In this document: positions 9,956-24,900 of the stretch, piece by piece
How positions within the stretch are numbered: the first letter of the stretch is position 1
How the letters are laid out: each line of letters begins with the position of its first letter
Program-made: the position numbers and the translations under genes
The notes under the pieces: model-generated
What the model was told of the DNA's origin: nothing
The model's database searches: none
What the model saw: only the letters and a program-made list of their open reading frames with translations
Source: Capitella teleta
Lineage: Eukaryota; Annelida; Polychaeta; Capitellidae
DNA length: 64,000 nucleotides
Assembly (NCBI GenBank): GCA_000328365.1
Contig: KB301890.1
Coordinates: forward strand, 21,874 to 85,873
Reading direction: 5' to 3'

Positions 9956-12900
9956 AACCTTCCTCAACACGCTCAGTGTAAAAGCGAAGGAACTTCGACG
10001 ATATTTTCGAGGCATTCAAGTTATGGACAGGTATGCACACACATTAAACACGCATCATGTCTATATGATATTTATATCTTGTTTAAAATAGGGGTTTCCT
10101 CGTGGATTACTATCAAAATCCCTGTTTCACAACTCCGTAAGCATTCATCAATTTCATGTTTGATGATTCAATCATCAATGAAAATTGAAATGAAAGTGAA
10201 TGAAATTGACTTATTGAATGCTTTGTTTACCCCTGTTGTCATTATTAGAATAAGCATGTTTCAACTTAACTTTTAAAAAATACAGACTAGTATTATTATT
10301 GTTAAATTCATTGTTAGTGAACACCTCAGTAAGCCTTTTCATTGTAAGTTCTAAGTCTAAAATAAAAGTCATAAAATGACCATGATGATCATGATCATGA
10401 TGATCATGCCAAATCATGGTCATGATGGTGATGTTCATAACAATTAACATTGATTTACACTTGACTCTTCGAGTATTAGGTGACTAAGTCAAGGACTATA
10501 GCCTAGAATAGATTATAGATGAACAAAGTTGCTCATTGCTCAGACCGGACTGCATGCGTCACTACGAATCATGGGCTGAGCCTGAGGGGGTTGCTTTCAT
10601 CCATATTAACTGGATATCTACGCTGTCATACCATGCAAATAATGCAGGCATGTGAGAAGCCTTTAAAAAATTGTAAATATCTTTGAAATAGTACAAGTTG
10701 TACTATTTCGAAGATATTTGCTACAAGTATTTTATTTCCACATGTCACATGTCACGTATCTGAATATCTGTTTGCCTAAATATTCTAAATTTTCTCAGTG
10801 GTTTTATTCCCAGGGCAACGATCAAACTTCCAGATTTAAAAAGTGAGATTATTGTGTAGTCCATTTATGTCTGAGTTATATGCTATTCACAGTTTATAAA
10901 CTGCACAATTATACCACTGCAGAAATTACATCCCTTGAAGTAATCATATTCTTATTGTATAGGGTCACTGTAGAGTACATTCATAAAAGAACAACATCTT
11001 TGATCCCCTGCTCTCGGAACAGTGACACTCGAATCCTACGATCGATCATATTCATAAGTATTTCATCAGATCTATCTACAGATCAGAAAGATTGTGCTTC
11101 AGTGAACCTCAGAGGGCCATGAACTGCTGAAAATTGATCTCTTTGATCTGCTAAATATGTTGTGAGATGTACAGTGATGGCATCATCACATTATGTGACC
11201 TCTCGCACAAAATTTGCACTAAGTCGCATTGTCACATTTTCAGGTTTTATTGCGTCCTAATAGCTAACACAAATCCTGTATCATTCAGTTTGACGCAAGA
11301 ATTATCTAAATCGGAGCTGTAGTTCATAAGTTACAGCCTGTTTATGGGTCAACCCCACACGTAATTGAAGATGAGAAATTCGCTGTAAAAGGTTGTCAAA
11401 GGTTCAAAATAGTTTCAACTGTCAAGGCAATAGGCCTAATTATACACAGAATACGATAACTAATAAATTGTCACAGACTGACATAATTTATGTATGTGAG
11501 GAAAGGAGGTTTTTTATTGCCATCAAATCATGAAAATCAACATTTTGAACCCATCTGTCCTCTAAAGGTTTGTTTCTCGGGAATATGCTCAGCGACTTAG
11601 AGCTGGTTTTGGTGCGAGGGGTCACATATGAAGTACGGGCAAAACAAAATCACACCAAACTGATCAAAGGAATAAATTATGATATTGAGTATAGCCTAAT
11701 TGATAATTTCAAATTTTTACTAATGATTTCAATCATATTTACCTGAAGGAACAGAAAATTTGGCCAGAACTAGTGAACACTCTGTTCAGTGCCTTATTGT
11801 ACCATTTTATGATTGGAGTTCTGTTTTATTAAGGCAAGTGGTGTATGCAAAAGCTGTTTTAAAACGATGGCCATAACAAAATAGAAAACATTAATTATTA
11901 ATAACAATTTTATCATAATTTCACAGAACTCATTCATTCTGTTTTGCTCTTATGAATCCAAGAGGAAAATATTTTGTTTATGATTAATAGTTAATACAGT
12001 AGAATCAATATTGAATTATGCCTGAACGCAGGATTCTGTCGCATTTCAAAATGCTTTCAAGGAAATGCTGAAATACTTGTTTTATAGTATGAGTGCGACA
12101 GACATTCGCCATATTTGAGTAAACCTCACCTTACAAAGCATCTCTTTAGACAGAAGTCTTTTCCTTTTCCACTAAGTCCACTCAGGTCTTGAACTCTTGG
12201 AATTCAGCCCTAGGCATTGTGAATTCCACTTCCGTCTCACCAACCATTGATTATGATGGGAATCATGCAATGTTTATGTTTTCTCTGGGAGTGTGTGAGG
12301 CTGAATTTATTGTTGACTGAGTGTGACTGGGGCTGAAGAATGAACTACAATCACATAATGCTGATTGGCTTATGAGTGATAGATGCATGCAATTATGCAA
12401 CTAGCTATATCATCTGCTAATAAATAGGTTGCCTCAGCCTCCAATGCAAATGCACATTCTTACAATGATTTCTTATCATAAATTCATAATGAATGTTAGT
12501 TACTCGAGTGTTGGTCTGTATTGGTCTTTGGGATTGGTTGAAGTGGCTATTCAGACTCAATAGGAGTACGGTAAATTTGGTTAGCTAAGCTTTGGGATAA
12601 GGGTATTCAGTATGAACCAAGCTCCTCTTATGTATTGTAGGATTCAAGCCTTACTTAACAGTCTCAAAGGTGGTTAATTTTTCCAAGGAATGATGGCAAA
12701 CAGGTTATTTCTCTCTGTTGTATAAAATGGGGCTGACCCATAACTCAGTACATAATTTTTAATTGATAATCTGAGCTTTATCTTTTGAATTGCTTTGTTT
12801 TTACAAGTGCTCTTTTTGAGTAACTGTAGATGTACTGATTCTCACTACATGTAGTCATGTACTACTACTTGCAATTCTGAGTTTTCTGTTCACAATTAAT

Positions 12901-15900
12901 CTTTGTGAGCCATCAACCCTGAAAGCTATCAGGTGTTTCTATCTAGCTAGGTCTATTGTTGGACCGATCTGTCAACCTATCATATCTGGTTGTCTAAGTG
13001 AGAATGTCACCTTATTGATACAGTGTATTATACATGTCTGGTTTTGTTTGTTGGGACTTTTAACATTGGAATTATTTGATGTCATTGGAATGAGTGCACA
13101 TATCACCTTTGAGATTTTGATGCATTTTGGTGCACGTCTACGGTATGCTGTTCCAAATTTCCAATGTTTTGTTGGGATTCGGCCTTTCTCACTATTTAGC
13201 CAGCTCTATCATGATGACCAACATGCTCTGTCGGCATGGACATTAGTGATTATTGTAAATATGAAACTGCAACAAAATCAAGCTGTCAGCCGATATGATG
13301 TATGTAAAATTTCGAGGTCACTGCATTAATTGACTTATCATAAATTAGCCTTAAAAATTGTTGGAATTATAATTACAGTGTATTGATTTGAAAGAAAAAA
13401 AAAATAATGTTTTGCTAAATTATGAGTCAGAGGCTGCGGTGTCCATGGTTCCAAGAGAATGTCTATACTCTATAGATTTGTAAATTATTATAGCAATGTT
13501 TCAAATGTCGCAAATAGTGAATTATGGAAACAAGCATATTGGTACACAATGTTGAGAACCTAGGATATCATTGACATCATGACATGTAATGCTTTTCATC
13601 CTGATGCAGTGAATCAGTGTTAAATAAATCTATCTCAATTTACCCACCACAGGGGATTACCGGTAATTAATGCATTTTGCATCTCTTGTTTTGATTGTGG
13701 CTATTTGTATGGATCGTTGTCACAGATATAATAGGANNNNNNNNNNNNNNNNNNNNNNNNNNNNNNNNNNNNNNNNNNNNNNNNNNTCACACATTCCTAT
13801 TATATCTGTGACAACGATCTATACATAATTATTATGTAATGCTGCAATGTATTGTGTAGTTCTTGTTATGTTACATTGTGTGTCACATATATGATTGTGT
13901 ATCAAGATTATCAGTGCATGCTATGGGCATTGTATGGGAAATTGTTAATTAAATCACAAATTCACAATTCAATTTTATGCATTTTAAATCGGGTGAATAA
14001 TTTATGCAATGATCATGAAGGATTGATCGATATTTATTCATGCATAAATTACTAAATTACATGTGTTGTCCGAAATTATGTCTTCAGTGAATTTTTTCTT
14101 GAATTTTATATTGTGATAATGTAGTAGCCGCCTAATATATTCCTTTGTTATGCGTCTGCACTGAGTGATCGCGGAGTAATTTGAAATAAAACTGATGCTT
14201 TCCCTCTTTGAATAATGCACAATAGAGAAGAGAGAAAAGCCATTGTTGAATTTTTTTTTCTTCATATATTCTTTATTTCTTTTCAACTCACAGTAACCTG
14301 AACTGTATGTGTTATTTTCCATTGGATTTGCTGAAAGAAAATCGCTTTGATTTGTTATTTCAACTTTAGTGCCTGCATATAAGATGTATAATATTGTTTA
14401 TGCAAATACGCACACTTGTCGTATTGCTGAGGCATACGCTTTTTTTTTTCTCTCCATCTTAGATATTCAATATGGTATGGCCTCCAGGAGTTTGCTATGA
14501 CAAATAATATGTTTCTCAGTTGAATGCCAGTGCATGATTTTATTGTATGCTTCGCAATGTTTGCTGAGGACTTGAATGGAGTATGCGATGCAGCATGCTT
14601 GGACCACTCCCTCCGTGATGCTGATCGGGTCTGCTCTCGGAGAAGAAGAATAAACTTTTTGGTCTTGATAAATCTCCCTCTTCCATTGCTACTAAGTGGC
14701 TGTGCTCCCGTGCCATTGTTCACTCCAAATTTTTTTCCTCGCAATTTTTCTCTTTTACTCTTGAAGACATTGACGGGAAGCAGGAGGAACAACAGCGCCC
14801 CTCGAGGCCGAATGTCGCACTGTATTTCCCTGTGCTTTGAACATTTTGATTAAACGGCGTTTTGTTTTGCGTGTATTCCATTCTTTCACATTAGCTTGGT
14901 ATTCGTACCAGGTGCCAGGGCGTAAACAAGTACTGCGGCCGCTTCAACTATAGTGTACACGTGTATACACGCAAGAAAAATCCATCTGATATTGATCAAA
15001 CACTATTTGCCTTTGTTAAAGTTATGAATCAACGGGCTTCATGATCCGAAGTGCTCGCTGTTTGCCTTCAGGGCGCTGTACAGCGGCGTTCTTTTCTGTC
15101 TGCTTCGGCTGCATCCGTCGTTGAGCGCAGGTAGAGTTTGTTGTCGTAGTGCATTGTTCAATATCCTTAAAGCGTACATTTCATAACGATTCGATCGAAC
15201 ATGAGTGAGAATTCCCGTCGCCGTCATCCGGCGTTACATTAAGTTTTCATAGCGTGCGACGTTCGCTGCCTTTGTCTGTCCATGCCGCATATTGCATGAG
15301 CCGCGCTTTTCGCTCATTGTCGTCCGCGGGTTGCGCTATTGACATGTAACCTTGGTAACGATGCAAAAACGTCGCCCGTCGCATTGTTTTGACAGAGAAT
15401 GGCTTTATTGATCGGCTTTTGCAAGTCTCAATCGCGAGGTCGGGTGACAGCCAAGTGACATCACACGGGGCGCGACCCGTCATGCAACTGAAGAAGTCTG
15501 CGATGCCTCTCTACGCCCGCAAATGCACTTGCTTACAGCAAGCAGTCAATCAATATCTCTCGTTGAAAATAAATGAAACTTGTGCATTCGTGGTTTGTGT
15601 TGTGTCGTGTTAATTCAAGCAGCGGTCGGTATTCAATACTAGCACTCCTTCACCTGTCTCTATCTCTCTCTACTTTTGCATGTACAGCACCCCACCCCCT
15701 ACTCCCCTGTACCACTCCGGGGATTTTCTCTTTTTTTTTTTTTTTTCTTTCTTGTCTTGTGTATATTATGATTTTTCTGCTTCGATATTATCCCTTCCTA
15801 TACGTTTCTAAGTCTCTTGCCTCCTTTGGACACGAGAGAGCCGCCACAATCTCTCAAGATGACCAATATTTTTTTTCTCTGCTTCCTTCACTGACTTTTT

Positions 15901-18900
15901 TCTAATCCGCCTCTGTTTTTCCTGTTTTCTATTCCAGCGCTTTCTCCTGCTTCTCCTCCTTCTCTTCTGGCACCCAAGGTATGTCTCCACTCTCTTTCTT
16001 CTACTTCTTCTCTCTTCTCTCTTCTACTTCTCTCTTAGTTTTTATTGAGTACACAAACTTCAGTATTATTATATTTTTTTTTTGCGCCTTTCTCCATCCT
16101 ACCCCCTCCCTCTCAACACCCCCTTCTGCACTTGGAGCTTTTTCCTCTCTACTCTCTGCTTCAATTATGCTCTTAAGTTCGGAAAGTTTGTTAAGAAAAC
16201 CGCTTCATAATAAGATGTAATCATTGAATAGCCTCGTTGCCCTCGTATAGGGATATTGGGTAAGAGTGTGATCTTTTAAAAATTCCGTGTTTTTCAATTT
16301 GGTGTTCCGTCTTGATTTTTCTTGAATTATTATTATTAAGGGCCTTTTAAATTGCTGGAGACCGGTCTGGTTAAGCTGGGTTTGTGTTATATGATAAATA
16401 TGTGCTTAGTCGATTTACATCGCTGGGTGTTGCAATTTTGAGTAATAAAAACCAGCGTGTATATGATGGTGCTGTGTTTAATGCTTGTTTTATAGGCATG
16501 GGAACGAATTATTTGTGCATGGCATACTTGTAGCAATGCGCGTATGTTGAAGCCAGTGGAGTTATTCACGAGCAAGGTTAATCTTATGTAGCGAAGGAGG
16601 CACAATGGAATGATTGTGCATGAGGGGGCTCGACAATTCATTTTCTCTAATTGTGTTCTATTGATTGCCTGAGAGCAATAAATTAGATCAATAAAAATGA
16701 ATTAAATGCCTATTATGGAGCGATGTGCAGCTTTAATATTAATCATGCCTTGTCCACCTCCCGAAGCCATGCCCCGAGCCATGCTGCTTACTACTCCGCA
16801 GTTGCTGCATCGTGAAACCATGTTGTTGACTTTCAGGCACAAATTCCATCGTTGCGCTGCTCCTCTCCGTGGTCGGCAGAGCGTGATCATCAGAGAGTCG
16901 CCAGCGGTCATCGCAAACGATTTGGTCACTCAGCACCACCCACAACCAACATTCGAAGACTCAGGACTAGTCACCTAGTGCACAGCTACTGCTCATATGT
17001 TATTCTCCGAGCCCTTAGTTATGAAGGTGAGTCTACCCTTGTATTAATCATCCGAATGTTTTTCTCGTGTTCTCTTGTTGCATTCACGAAATTCGTATCC
17101 AAACGTCGCCTAATAAGCATGAATCTGACATTTTTTTCTACAGTCGCAATTTTTTCTTCCGTCTTCGTGTGCAGCACGTATTTGGATCGTGTTTCTGTTC
17201 ATGTTTGAGCGCGATTTCTTTCTTGGTCATTGTTAGCCGATTACGGCATCTGATCGCTCGGAGCGTCGATCGGGCGTGAAATTGGCGATCGCTGCCTTTA
17301 CGTTTTCTCTGTCTGTCAGCACCGCGGCGTCTTCTCTTCCTCTTCCTCTGTCCTCATCCTATTTCTCTCCTCGACCATGCAGGTAAATCTACATTTCGAT
17401 TGTCGCTTGTGCGTGTGCGTGCGTCCTTTCTTCCTTGTTGTGCCGTCGGTGCCTTATCCGTTAGAGGAGAAGGAGGAAGCTTCCATTTGGCGCAAAGCGC
17501 CTTTTACTAGACTGTGACCGGATTATTACGCTCTGTGTATTTGTTGAGGTGTGACTCTTGCGACAGTAGTTTAGGTGTGGAGGCAGAAACTGCAGTGCGG
17601 GCTTCACCAGCATCATTAAATGGCAATCAAGGTCGATTAGCGAAGGCGAGAGCAGCTACACCAAATCTTGTCTGCTGCTGCAGCGTCGTGCATCTGTCGT
17701 CGTGAGGAGCTGACATTTGGGCATCGCGGCGGCGGCTGTGCAGCGACAGAGCTTCAAGGGCCATCGAGCAGTGCGCCATGCCGTCGTCTTCTCCTTAGTC
17801 TTTCGTTGCATGACTTCTATATATGTCTTGCTCCGTATTGGCCGTGGATCACATGCATGACGTCGTCGTCACCGCCGCTTCTTCCCCATCTGAGGTGAGC
17901 CTTTCACCTGTCTCTCCTCACCCGCATTGATCGACGTCTGTGCCGGATGCATTCCTCTCGGATGCTTCTTATGTGACCTCGACGAGTGATGTGGACATCG
18001 AGTGTTTGTGTGTGCCCGTGGGTGTGCATATTTGTTTCGTCGTTCGTTGTCCTATACTTTGTATGTATTATGTGTATTCTGATATGTTTGACTTGTTATA
18101 TCGGTATTAACATGGCAGATATAGTTCGATCGATTCGCTGTAATAAATCCAGTGTATAGATATTGGAAAGTGTGCATGTATGCGTGTGAGCGTGATTGTG
18201 TGTGATTGATCGTGCGTACTCGCTCACCTTATTGTACGATATAGCTCCTTATGATCTTTACTAGATGCACCTGCCGCTTCTTCCGCTAATTGGCCCGTGA
18301 ACGATGCGCTCAGATCAGCATCCAACCTTTCACTGCGCATGTTAAAATGCATTGTGTGCTTAATCACTATGATGGATCTCGCCGAATCGGGTCAGCCTTC
18401 CGATGTTGGCGCAGCTCGGCAGCTGCTGCCCTCTTTTTGGATTTTTAGCTGCACTTCGGCAGCCGCGGCTCAGCTGCAGCTCATATTGCACTGAGGATGG
18501 CTCATTCTAAAAGGCATCCATCATTGCAGAGTGCGGGCCATCTCTCAGCATGGCCATTAATGCTATCGCCCTACACGTTGAAATCGCACGCCGCTTCGAT
18601 GAATGCTAGTTGCACCGTTCACTTTAACGTGTGATTACAAGCAACGAGCGATGAATGGCTGAATGTTGCGCTGATTGCCCTTTCTTGATTTATACCATTT
18701 CTCAGAAGCAGCTTCTCTTTCGCCAGCAGTGTATTGTGCTGCACCGCTTTGTTTAATTAAAACATTTATTGCTGCTAAACCCGCCGCACGAGTCGCTGCG
18801 ACAATAAAGCCTCGTTTCCAAGCGATCATGTTTACTGCCGCTCCATTGCTTCGGACAGATATGACCGCCCTGACCATCACGCGATGCGAGCCCCTTGCAT

Positions 18901-21900
18901 CTCTGATCGCCATGGAAACCGGGGCACCTGTGTATACACGTGCATGTGTGCAATAACTGCCGTTGTAACGACCGTCATATACAAACCGTGCATGTTAAAG
19001 CGAAGGCGGCGACTGTCTCTCTTGGCGGAGGAGGACGATACAAAGCGACCGTTGTCCGGGGTTGGCTATATGTCACGTGGTATAGCAGCAGTGGCGTCAA
19101 TATTGTCGCTCGCACTTTGCCCATTGCTAATGAGAGGACAAACACTCGCTCCAAACACTCGCCTTTGTCGCTCCTTTTCGGGCCGGCTGCTCTAATGGCT
19201 CTCATTGACACTGTTACGCAAGTGCGATCGATGATTCTGCTATGTCTGCAAGTACCATTTGGTCGATTCCTAAGACGACGACTTCTCTTGAGTTCTCTTC
19301 TGCATGGGAAATCGAGAAGAGGCCTGGACCCCGTCGACGGCACTTCGTTGCCGTTCGTTAGGCTCCGGCTGACTGATGCATCACACTCGGCGATGATCAC
19401 TTAGGTTTCATTCAGAACGCAATGTTCTTGTTCCTTAGCGCGTCCTCGAATTCACAATAACAAAGCATAACATCCGTTGTAAGCAGGCGTGGTGGCTTCG
19501 TGTGCAGTATAAAGAAAGCGTCTTTGCAAACGACGGTACCCGTATATTATAGTAAGTCTCGGCCCTGGGCTTTTGTTCTGACTTCTTGATAGATACATAC
19601 TTAGAAATATGAAGCGAACAACCTGCACATTGAGAATGAGGAAGCAGGTGTATTGCGTGTACCTGCCGCGGTGTGGCTGTATAGACAGTTCATTACGGTA
19701 TTGTTGCTATGCATCAAGCGCAGTGCAACAGCATCAAAGTGCCATGCATCCATATTCATATCCGTCGCTTGCTGCCAGCGGATCCATTTGCGGGCTATGA
19801 GGTGTGGTTAGCGCACGATATGCGGCTCCACTGCATCACGTAGCCTGCGATTGAGGTGTGGTCTTTATCTCTTTCTGCGATTTCATTCTCTTGCCGTTGT
19901 AAAGCTGTCGATGCCCCTTTTAGACCGGAGCCATCCATCTCCCCTGGCGGTCGCTCTCGCCTCATACACCTCTCACCGCTTTGCGCTGATGCATGCAAAT
20001 CTACATGCTCGTCCTGATACGCATAGGTTGCAGCCATGACGTCATAGACAGCCACGTATTATTGCTTGTTTCGATGACCAACTTGTACTTGATAACACCT
20101 GATGATAAGCCGTTTCTTTGATCTTCTTTTACAATTCTTGTTGACCTCGTTATATAAAGTTTACCACACAGCTTTACACATCTTTAAGTACAATGCATTT
20201 TTTTATGCATTACCATCTTTAACCCTTTATTAGCCGCGGCGTCTCCGTCTTCGTTGAAGCGTGTCTGTCCTTTGTGTGGCATTGTGTGTCTGTTCTTAAT
20301 CAGGTCCTCTTTAAATTCTCGCTCCTCTCCCGACCCGTTCCTTTTACCTGTCATAATACCAAATGCGGGTCGTCTCCTGATCGAAGTCTGGCCCGTTGCC
20401 GCATTGTTTGGACTACCAATATTGACTCGAGTGCTGTTGGCTTATGCTGCATCGTGCGGCAAGCAAGTTTCCATGTGCATCGGCCAACGCTTCATCCATT
20501 GCACGTTTCGGGACCTAACGCATGCAGCTCGATTCGGTCGCCCACTGCATGACGACAGCGTCACATTCCTTGTTTGTCGATGCTTTTTTTTTACCTGTGC
20601 CAACATCGCCCTCAGCCAACTTCGACTCTTTTCGGATGTGAAAACGGCCGCCTGAAGTGTTTGCCCAAGTTTCACTCGAGCTTTTTCGGCTCACTAAGGT
20701 GTTAGCTGTTTGCCGTAGCGAACTAGTTTTGACGGCGCATATTATTATCATTATTATATGAGCTCCGCAGCCGCAGCAGCATCGAGATACACGCGTGTGT
20801 TATTGTCATTGAGTCCGTTCGGGATCCGCTTGCTGCCAGGCTGCGTGCGTCGGTCGATCCTCTGCTGATCCCGAGAGTCAACATCGGCTCGGCTGAGTGA
20901 GCGCTGCGCTGGTTGAGTTGCTTGCTGCTGACTGCTGAATCGGCCGCTGCGACTGCATGCTCTGACTTGCTGCGGCCCGAGCTGTGCCGCCACCACTGCT
21001 GCTGAGAGCTGCGCCCATCGACCACACTGCTCACTCTCTCCGCTGCCTGCGCGCCTGTCGTTGCTGCCTCCTTTGAAAGTGCTGCTGCTGCTGTTTTGAA
21101 CTGATTGAACTGTTCAGTGACGAAGACGCCGGCGTCCTTCTCACTCTGACCTCCTCACGGATGTAGGATGCTTCCTGTCTCTGTTTGGAACACGAAAGCC
21201 GTCGCCGCTGCAGAACAGCCGCTGCAGTTCTTCTACGCATCACCCCCAACTTTGCCTCACCAAGTGTCCGCTGTGAACCCACACCTTACCGCCGCAGCCG
21301 CCGCTGCTTCTTACTTGCCCGGAGTGACTGCCGCTTCGTTCCACCCGATTGCCAGTCCCCCGTTGGGCGCTCACTTGCCAGCGTCGGTGTCCCCAGCAGA
21401 GCAACCGCTGACGCTGAGCATCCCACCGCACAGCGGAGGAGCTGAATTACCCGGTGGACTAAGTTCCGCACCTCAAGGAGTGAAGGTGAGCCGCGACTTC
21501 TACTTCTTCGTCGTCATCGTCCATTTATAGTTGGCTAATTGTGTCGATTAGTCAAATCCACCCGCGCATTCTTCGATGAATTGGCTTAACTCGTGCGATG
21601 CAATCCGCTCAACGACGACGGAAAAATCGCAGCTCTGAATATGGGTAGTTAGGGGGTCAGGACTTTCTAGTGAAAGTGGCGATTATGCGGATTTGGTGCG
21701 TGGAGGTGATCTTAATCGGTCGCCGTGTCAAGGGCTCGAATCGCGGGGCCACGGATCGCGCATGCCCTAAACGTTGCCAGATCGATTGCATGAAGCTGGC
21801 AGGATGTATTGAATGGCGTTCGTCGTCGGCTCTTTGTCATGCAGATCTTGTTCGGTGTTTGTGGCCACAGTGCACGCCAGCCACCGATCCATATACGCCG

Positions 21901-24900
21901 ATGCATGCGGCTCGGTCGTCCTGCCGCCGCCGCCGACAACGCCACTCAAGCCCAAAGGCCACCGCGGAAGATGATTAATTCATAACGCTGATATGAAATA
22001 CGCCAATTGCCCGTCTTACGCAATGCTCTAGCAGGAGGGGCAATGGGCACCAGCAAACCGCGGCATATGCGCCCATCGAATCAATTAGGCTGCTGCTTGC
22101 TTGGGTCGCAGTCATGGGACAACACAGTGCCGTTGCTAGCGCTCTCGTCGCATTAGCCGCCGGGTGCATGAAACAATCATCCGGATATGGGTCGGTGCAT
22201 TAATTGCTGCTGGGCGGTGCATCCTGTTGCAGCAATTGGTGTATTGATCTGGCGGTCATCGCATGACGGACACGGTGTCCATCAGTTGAAGCAGCAGCTT
22301 GCACACTCCTCTATTCCTGATCATTAATCGTATGATTCCGTTGAATAATGCATGCGACCATCGCCATCATCATCGCTGTTGCTTATTTGTGAGTCGAATG
22401 GCGAGCAGCAATTTATTGACATGGCGTCAGATGTTCGTATCGAAATTAAAAAAAGAAAAACTGAATTGGAAAAAAGGTCGATCCATGCCAGGCATTCCTG
22501 CGTGGCACATGCCCCCCTCCCCCCCTCCTCTCGCCACTGTGCGTCGCTCAATTACCATGTACATGCGACCTGCGATTAACCGCTGCTGCTGCTGCTGCTG
22601 CTGCTTCTGCCGCCAGTCAGCTGCCTCATCATCAGCGCTTCTGCTGCTACCGCCTCAATTTTCGTCTGCCGCACGTCGACTCACTCGGTTGCGCCGACTG
22701 CCGAGGACCCAACCTGAGCGCGCTTCACTTCTCTCCTTCTTCTTCTTCTTAATTCGCTATGCTCCAGCAACACTGCTTTCCCGTCGTCATGGAGTCGTCG
22801 CCGTCGGTGAGTTTTCTGTTTTGATACCAATAGCGTCGCTGTAGTCGATACCTCTGTTTGCTAATTCTTCTTGTTGTCCCGTGTGTCGTCGCCGTCGTTG
22901 CGTTGGTATACCGTGTGTGCATGCGACGTTCCACGCAATCATGGCCTTCTCCTTTTCGTTCACTGTTATTCCAGCCTGCCTCGTCTTGCGTGTGTTCAGC
23001 TGCTGTGTTCACATTGCGGCCCGCCTGTTGCGTAATCAACGCTCTTATATAGATTGTCGAGGACTCTAGAACTATAGCTGATAGTTATAGGAAGTTCCTT
23101 GGCATTTATAACGCTTGCACAAGGGCTTCGACCTAAAATGGATTTACACAAAAATCGTTGTATATTATTGCCGTGTTTGCACTCTTCGCCTGCAATCGAA
23201 GCGCAATTTCCTTGCTTCTGAAAGCGCGCGTGTAAAACAAGCCTTTTTAATCAACGGTGTTCGATCACGACGCCATGCAATGCGATCCTCGCGTCACGAC
23301 TGCTGTGTCTTGTTCGGCTTCTTTTGGCCTTATTGAGAATCCACGAACCCCCATTGAACCCCTTTCGCTGATCTCAGGTGCCGCTTGCCGCTGATTAGCA
23401 TTCCGCATGCTGCAATCGACGGACACCGCGTTCGGTTCGGAACTCAGCTGTGGCTGCGGCTTCCTGTTCCACGTGTTACGTCAGACGGTGACAGTTCCGT
23501 CATGCGTGCACCAGATGTTGGCACCATTGTTGAATGGTTCCGCTATAATATGAATCCATAATGCTGCAGTGCATTAATTTTTAATCTTTGCATCTTGCGT
23601 TGATGAGGCGGCTGCCTGAGGCGGCGGCTGTGTCGCGCGTGCATCTCACGAGGAGGAATGCGACGCCGCTGGCTGTCCCACGCGCTATGTTGACATGAAA
23701 TACGCTGATGGCTTAACCACGCCGCCACCCGGTCGTCCTCATCGCCTGGCCTCCTTCCTCCTCCTTCTCTTGGGGCCTGCGCTCATCCATTAGGGGCTGC
23801 CGCAGATCAAGAGGGCGCTGTCGCGATTATTCATGGGTCTTGCGCTGTGCTTTGAAGGCGTCACATTAATTATTTCTTAGTATACTGTCTTTGATGCTTT
23901 TGCAAGGTGGCACTGTTGCGGCCGCCTCTGCAGTTGGGGCTCAGCCCAGGGTGCTAACGGGCTCATCCCTTCCTAATCGTCCTAACCTCATTACACCTTA
24001 TAGCTGCGCAGCTGGCCCCGTGCGTCCGATCGCCATCCGATGCTGATTTACGCCATCCACGCAAAGCCTGATTCATCGCAATGTCTTCTTCTTATCTTCC
24101 GCGCGTTGCGTCCCCCGCAGTGCTGCACCTGGCGGCTGGCCTGCACACCAGCCCCCTCTGCAGCAGCCCCATGCATGCGCTGTTAGCCGCAGCAGCGGCA
24201 GCGGCAGAGCCTCCTTGCTGTGAGTGAGCGCCCATTTGCAGCACGACCATCGTTCTATAACGCCGCTTTCTCAGCATTGGGCCTTTCAGTTGAGCCTGTG
24301 CGCCGGTGTGTAGTCTGTCGTAAGTGCTGCATCGTGTTGTGTGGTTCTTACCGCTGCTGGATATAATATTGCTTTGGACTTATGAGAGCTCCCATGCACT
24401 CTGCTCTCCTGTGAGCCCTCCTTGTGTTTAGTCATGCTTGCTGTGGACATTTTCTCATCATCCCAAGAGCAGTCGCAACAACAGCAACCTATTCTGACTG
24501 TCGCCTCTTCTCTTCCTCCACACTTCGTCGCTGCCACCCCTTTCGTTGCGAACGCCTCTCTGAAGGTGGGTTTGTCGATCCGTTGTTCAAAGGCCATTAG
24601 CTAGCCGGCATATTAGCCATGTAGTTTATGCTACGCCGTGCACTGATTGCTTGATTGGTAGTGCATGTGATGACTCATCGATCGAGAACTGTCATCAAGT
24701 CCCCTATCGGCCAGTACACGTGTATAACAGATAACCGGATCTCAGTGATGTCATATATGTATGACGTGAGAAAGAAAGCTCTTAAGGGGGGGGGGGGGGT
24801 GAGTGGGAGGTGTGCCTTCAATGAAAGCCGACATGCATGACTGCTGCGCCTGTGACAGATATACACGAGACGCGGTCGTTGCTAGGAGCCCGTTGTAAAC

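Larger units (their letters stand above)
10031..17000 (+). other. Long noncoding stretch, probably distal PTBP intron
   Basis: AT-rich to about 14.5 kb, then increasingly GC/CpG-rich. It holds a 45-bp near-perfect hairpin (10675-10719), an assembly gap flanked by inverted repeats (13713-13818) and T/C-rich runs at 15.7-16.1 kb. No convincing coding exon was found. An exon-like interval at 15939-15974 has both splice sites but no frame support. Confidence 0.4.

Noticed and set aside
15939-15974. Exon-like interval between TTCTATTCCAG and GTATGT
   Set aside because: Both splice sites are good, but no upstream exon in the required phase 1 was found. It could be noncoding; not supported enough to list.
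20153-20161. TATATAAAG resembling a TATA box (also ATATAATAAAAG near 30631)
   Set aside because: Neither lies at a sensible distance from a supported first exon, and such words are common by chance.
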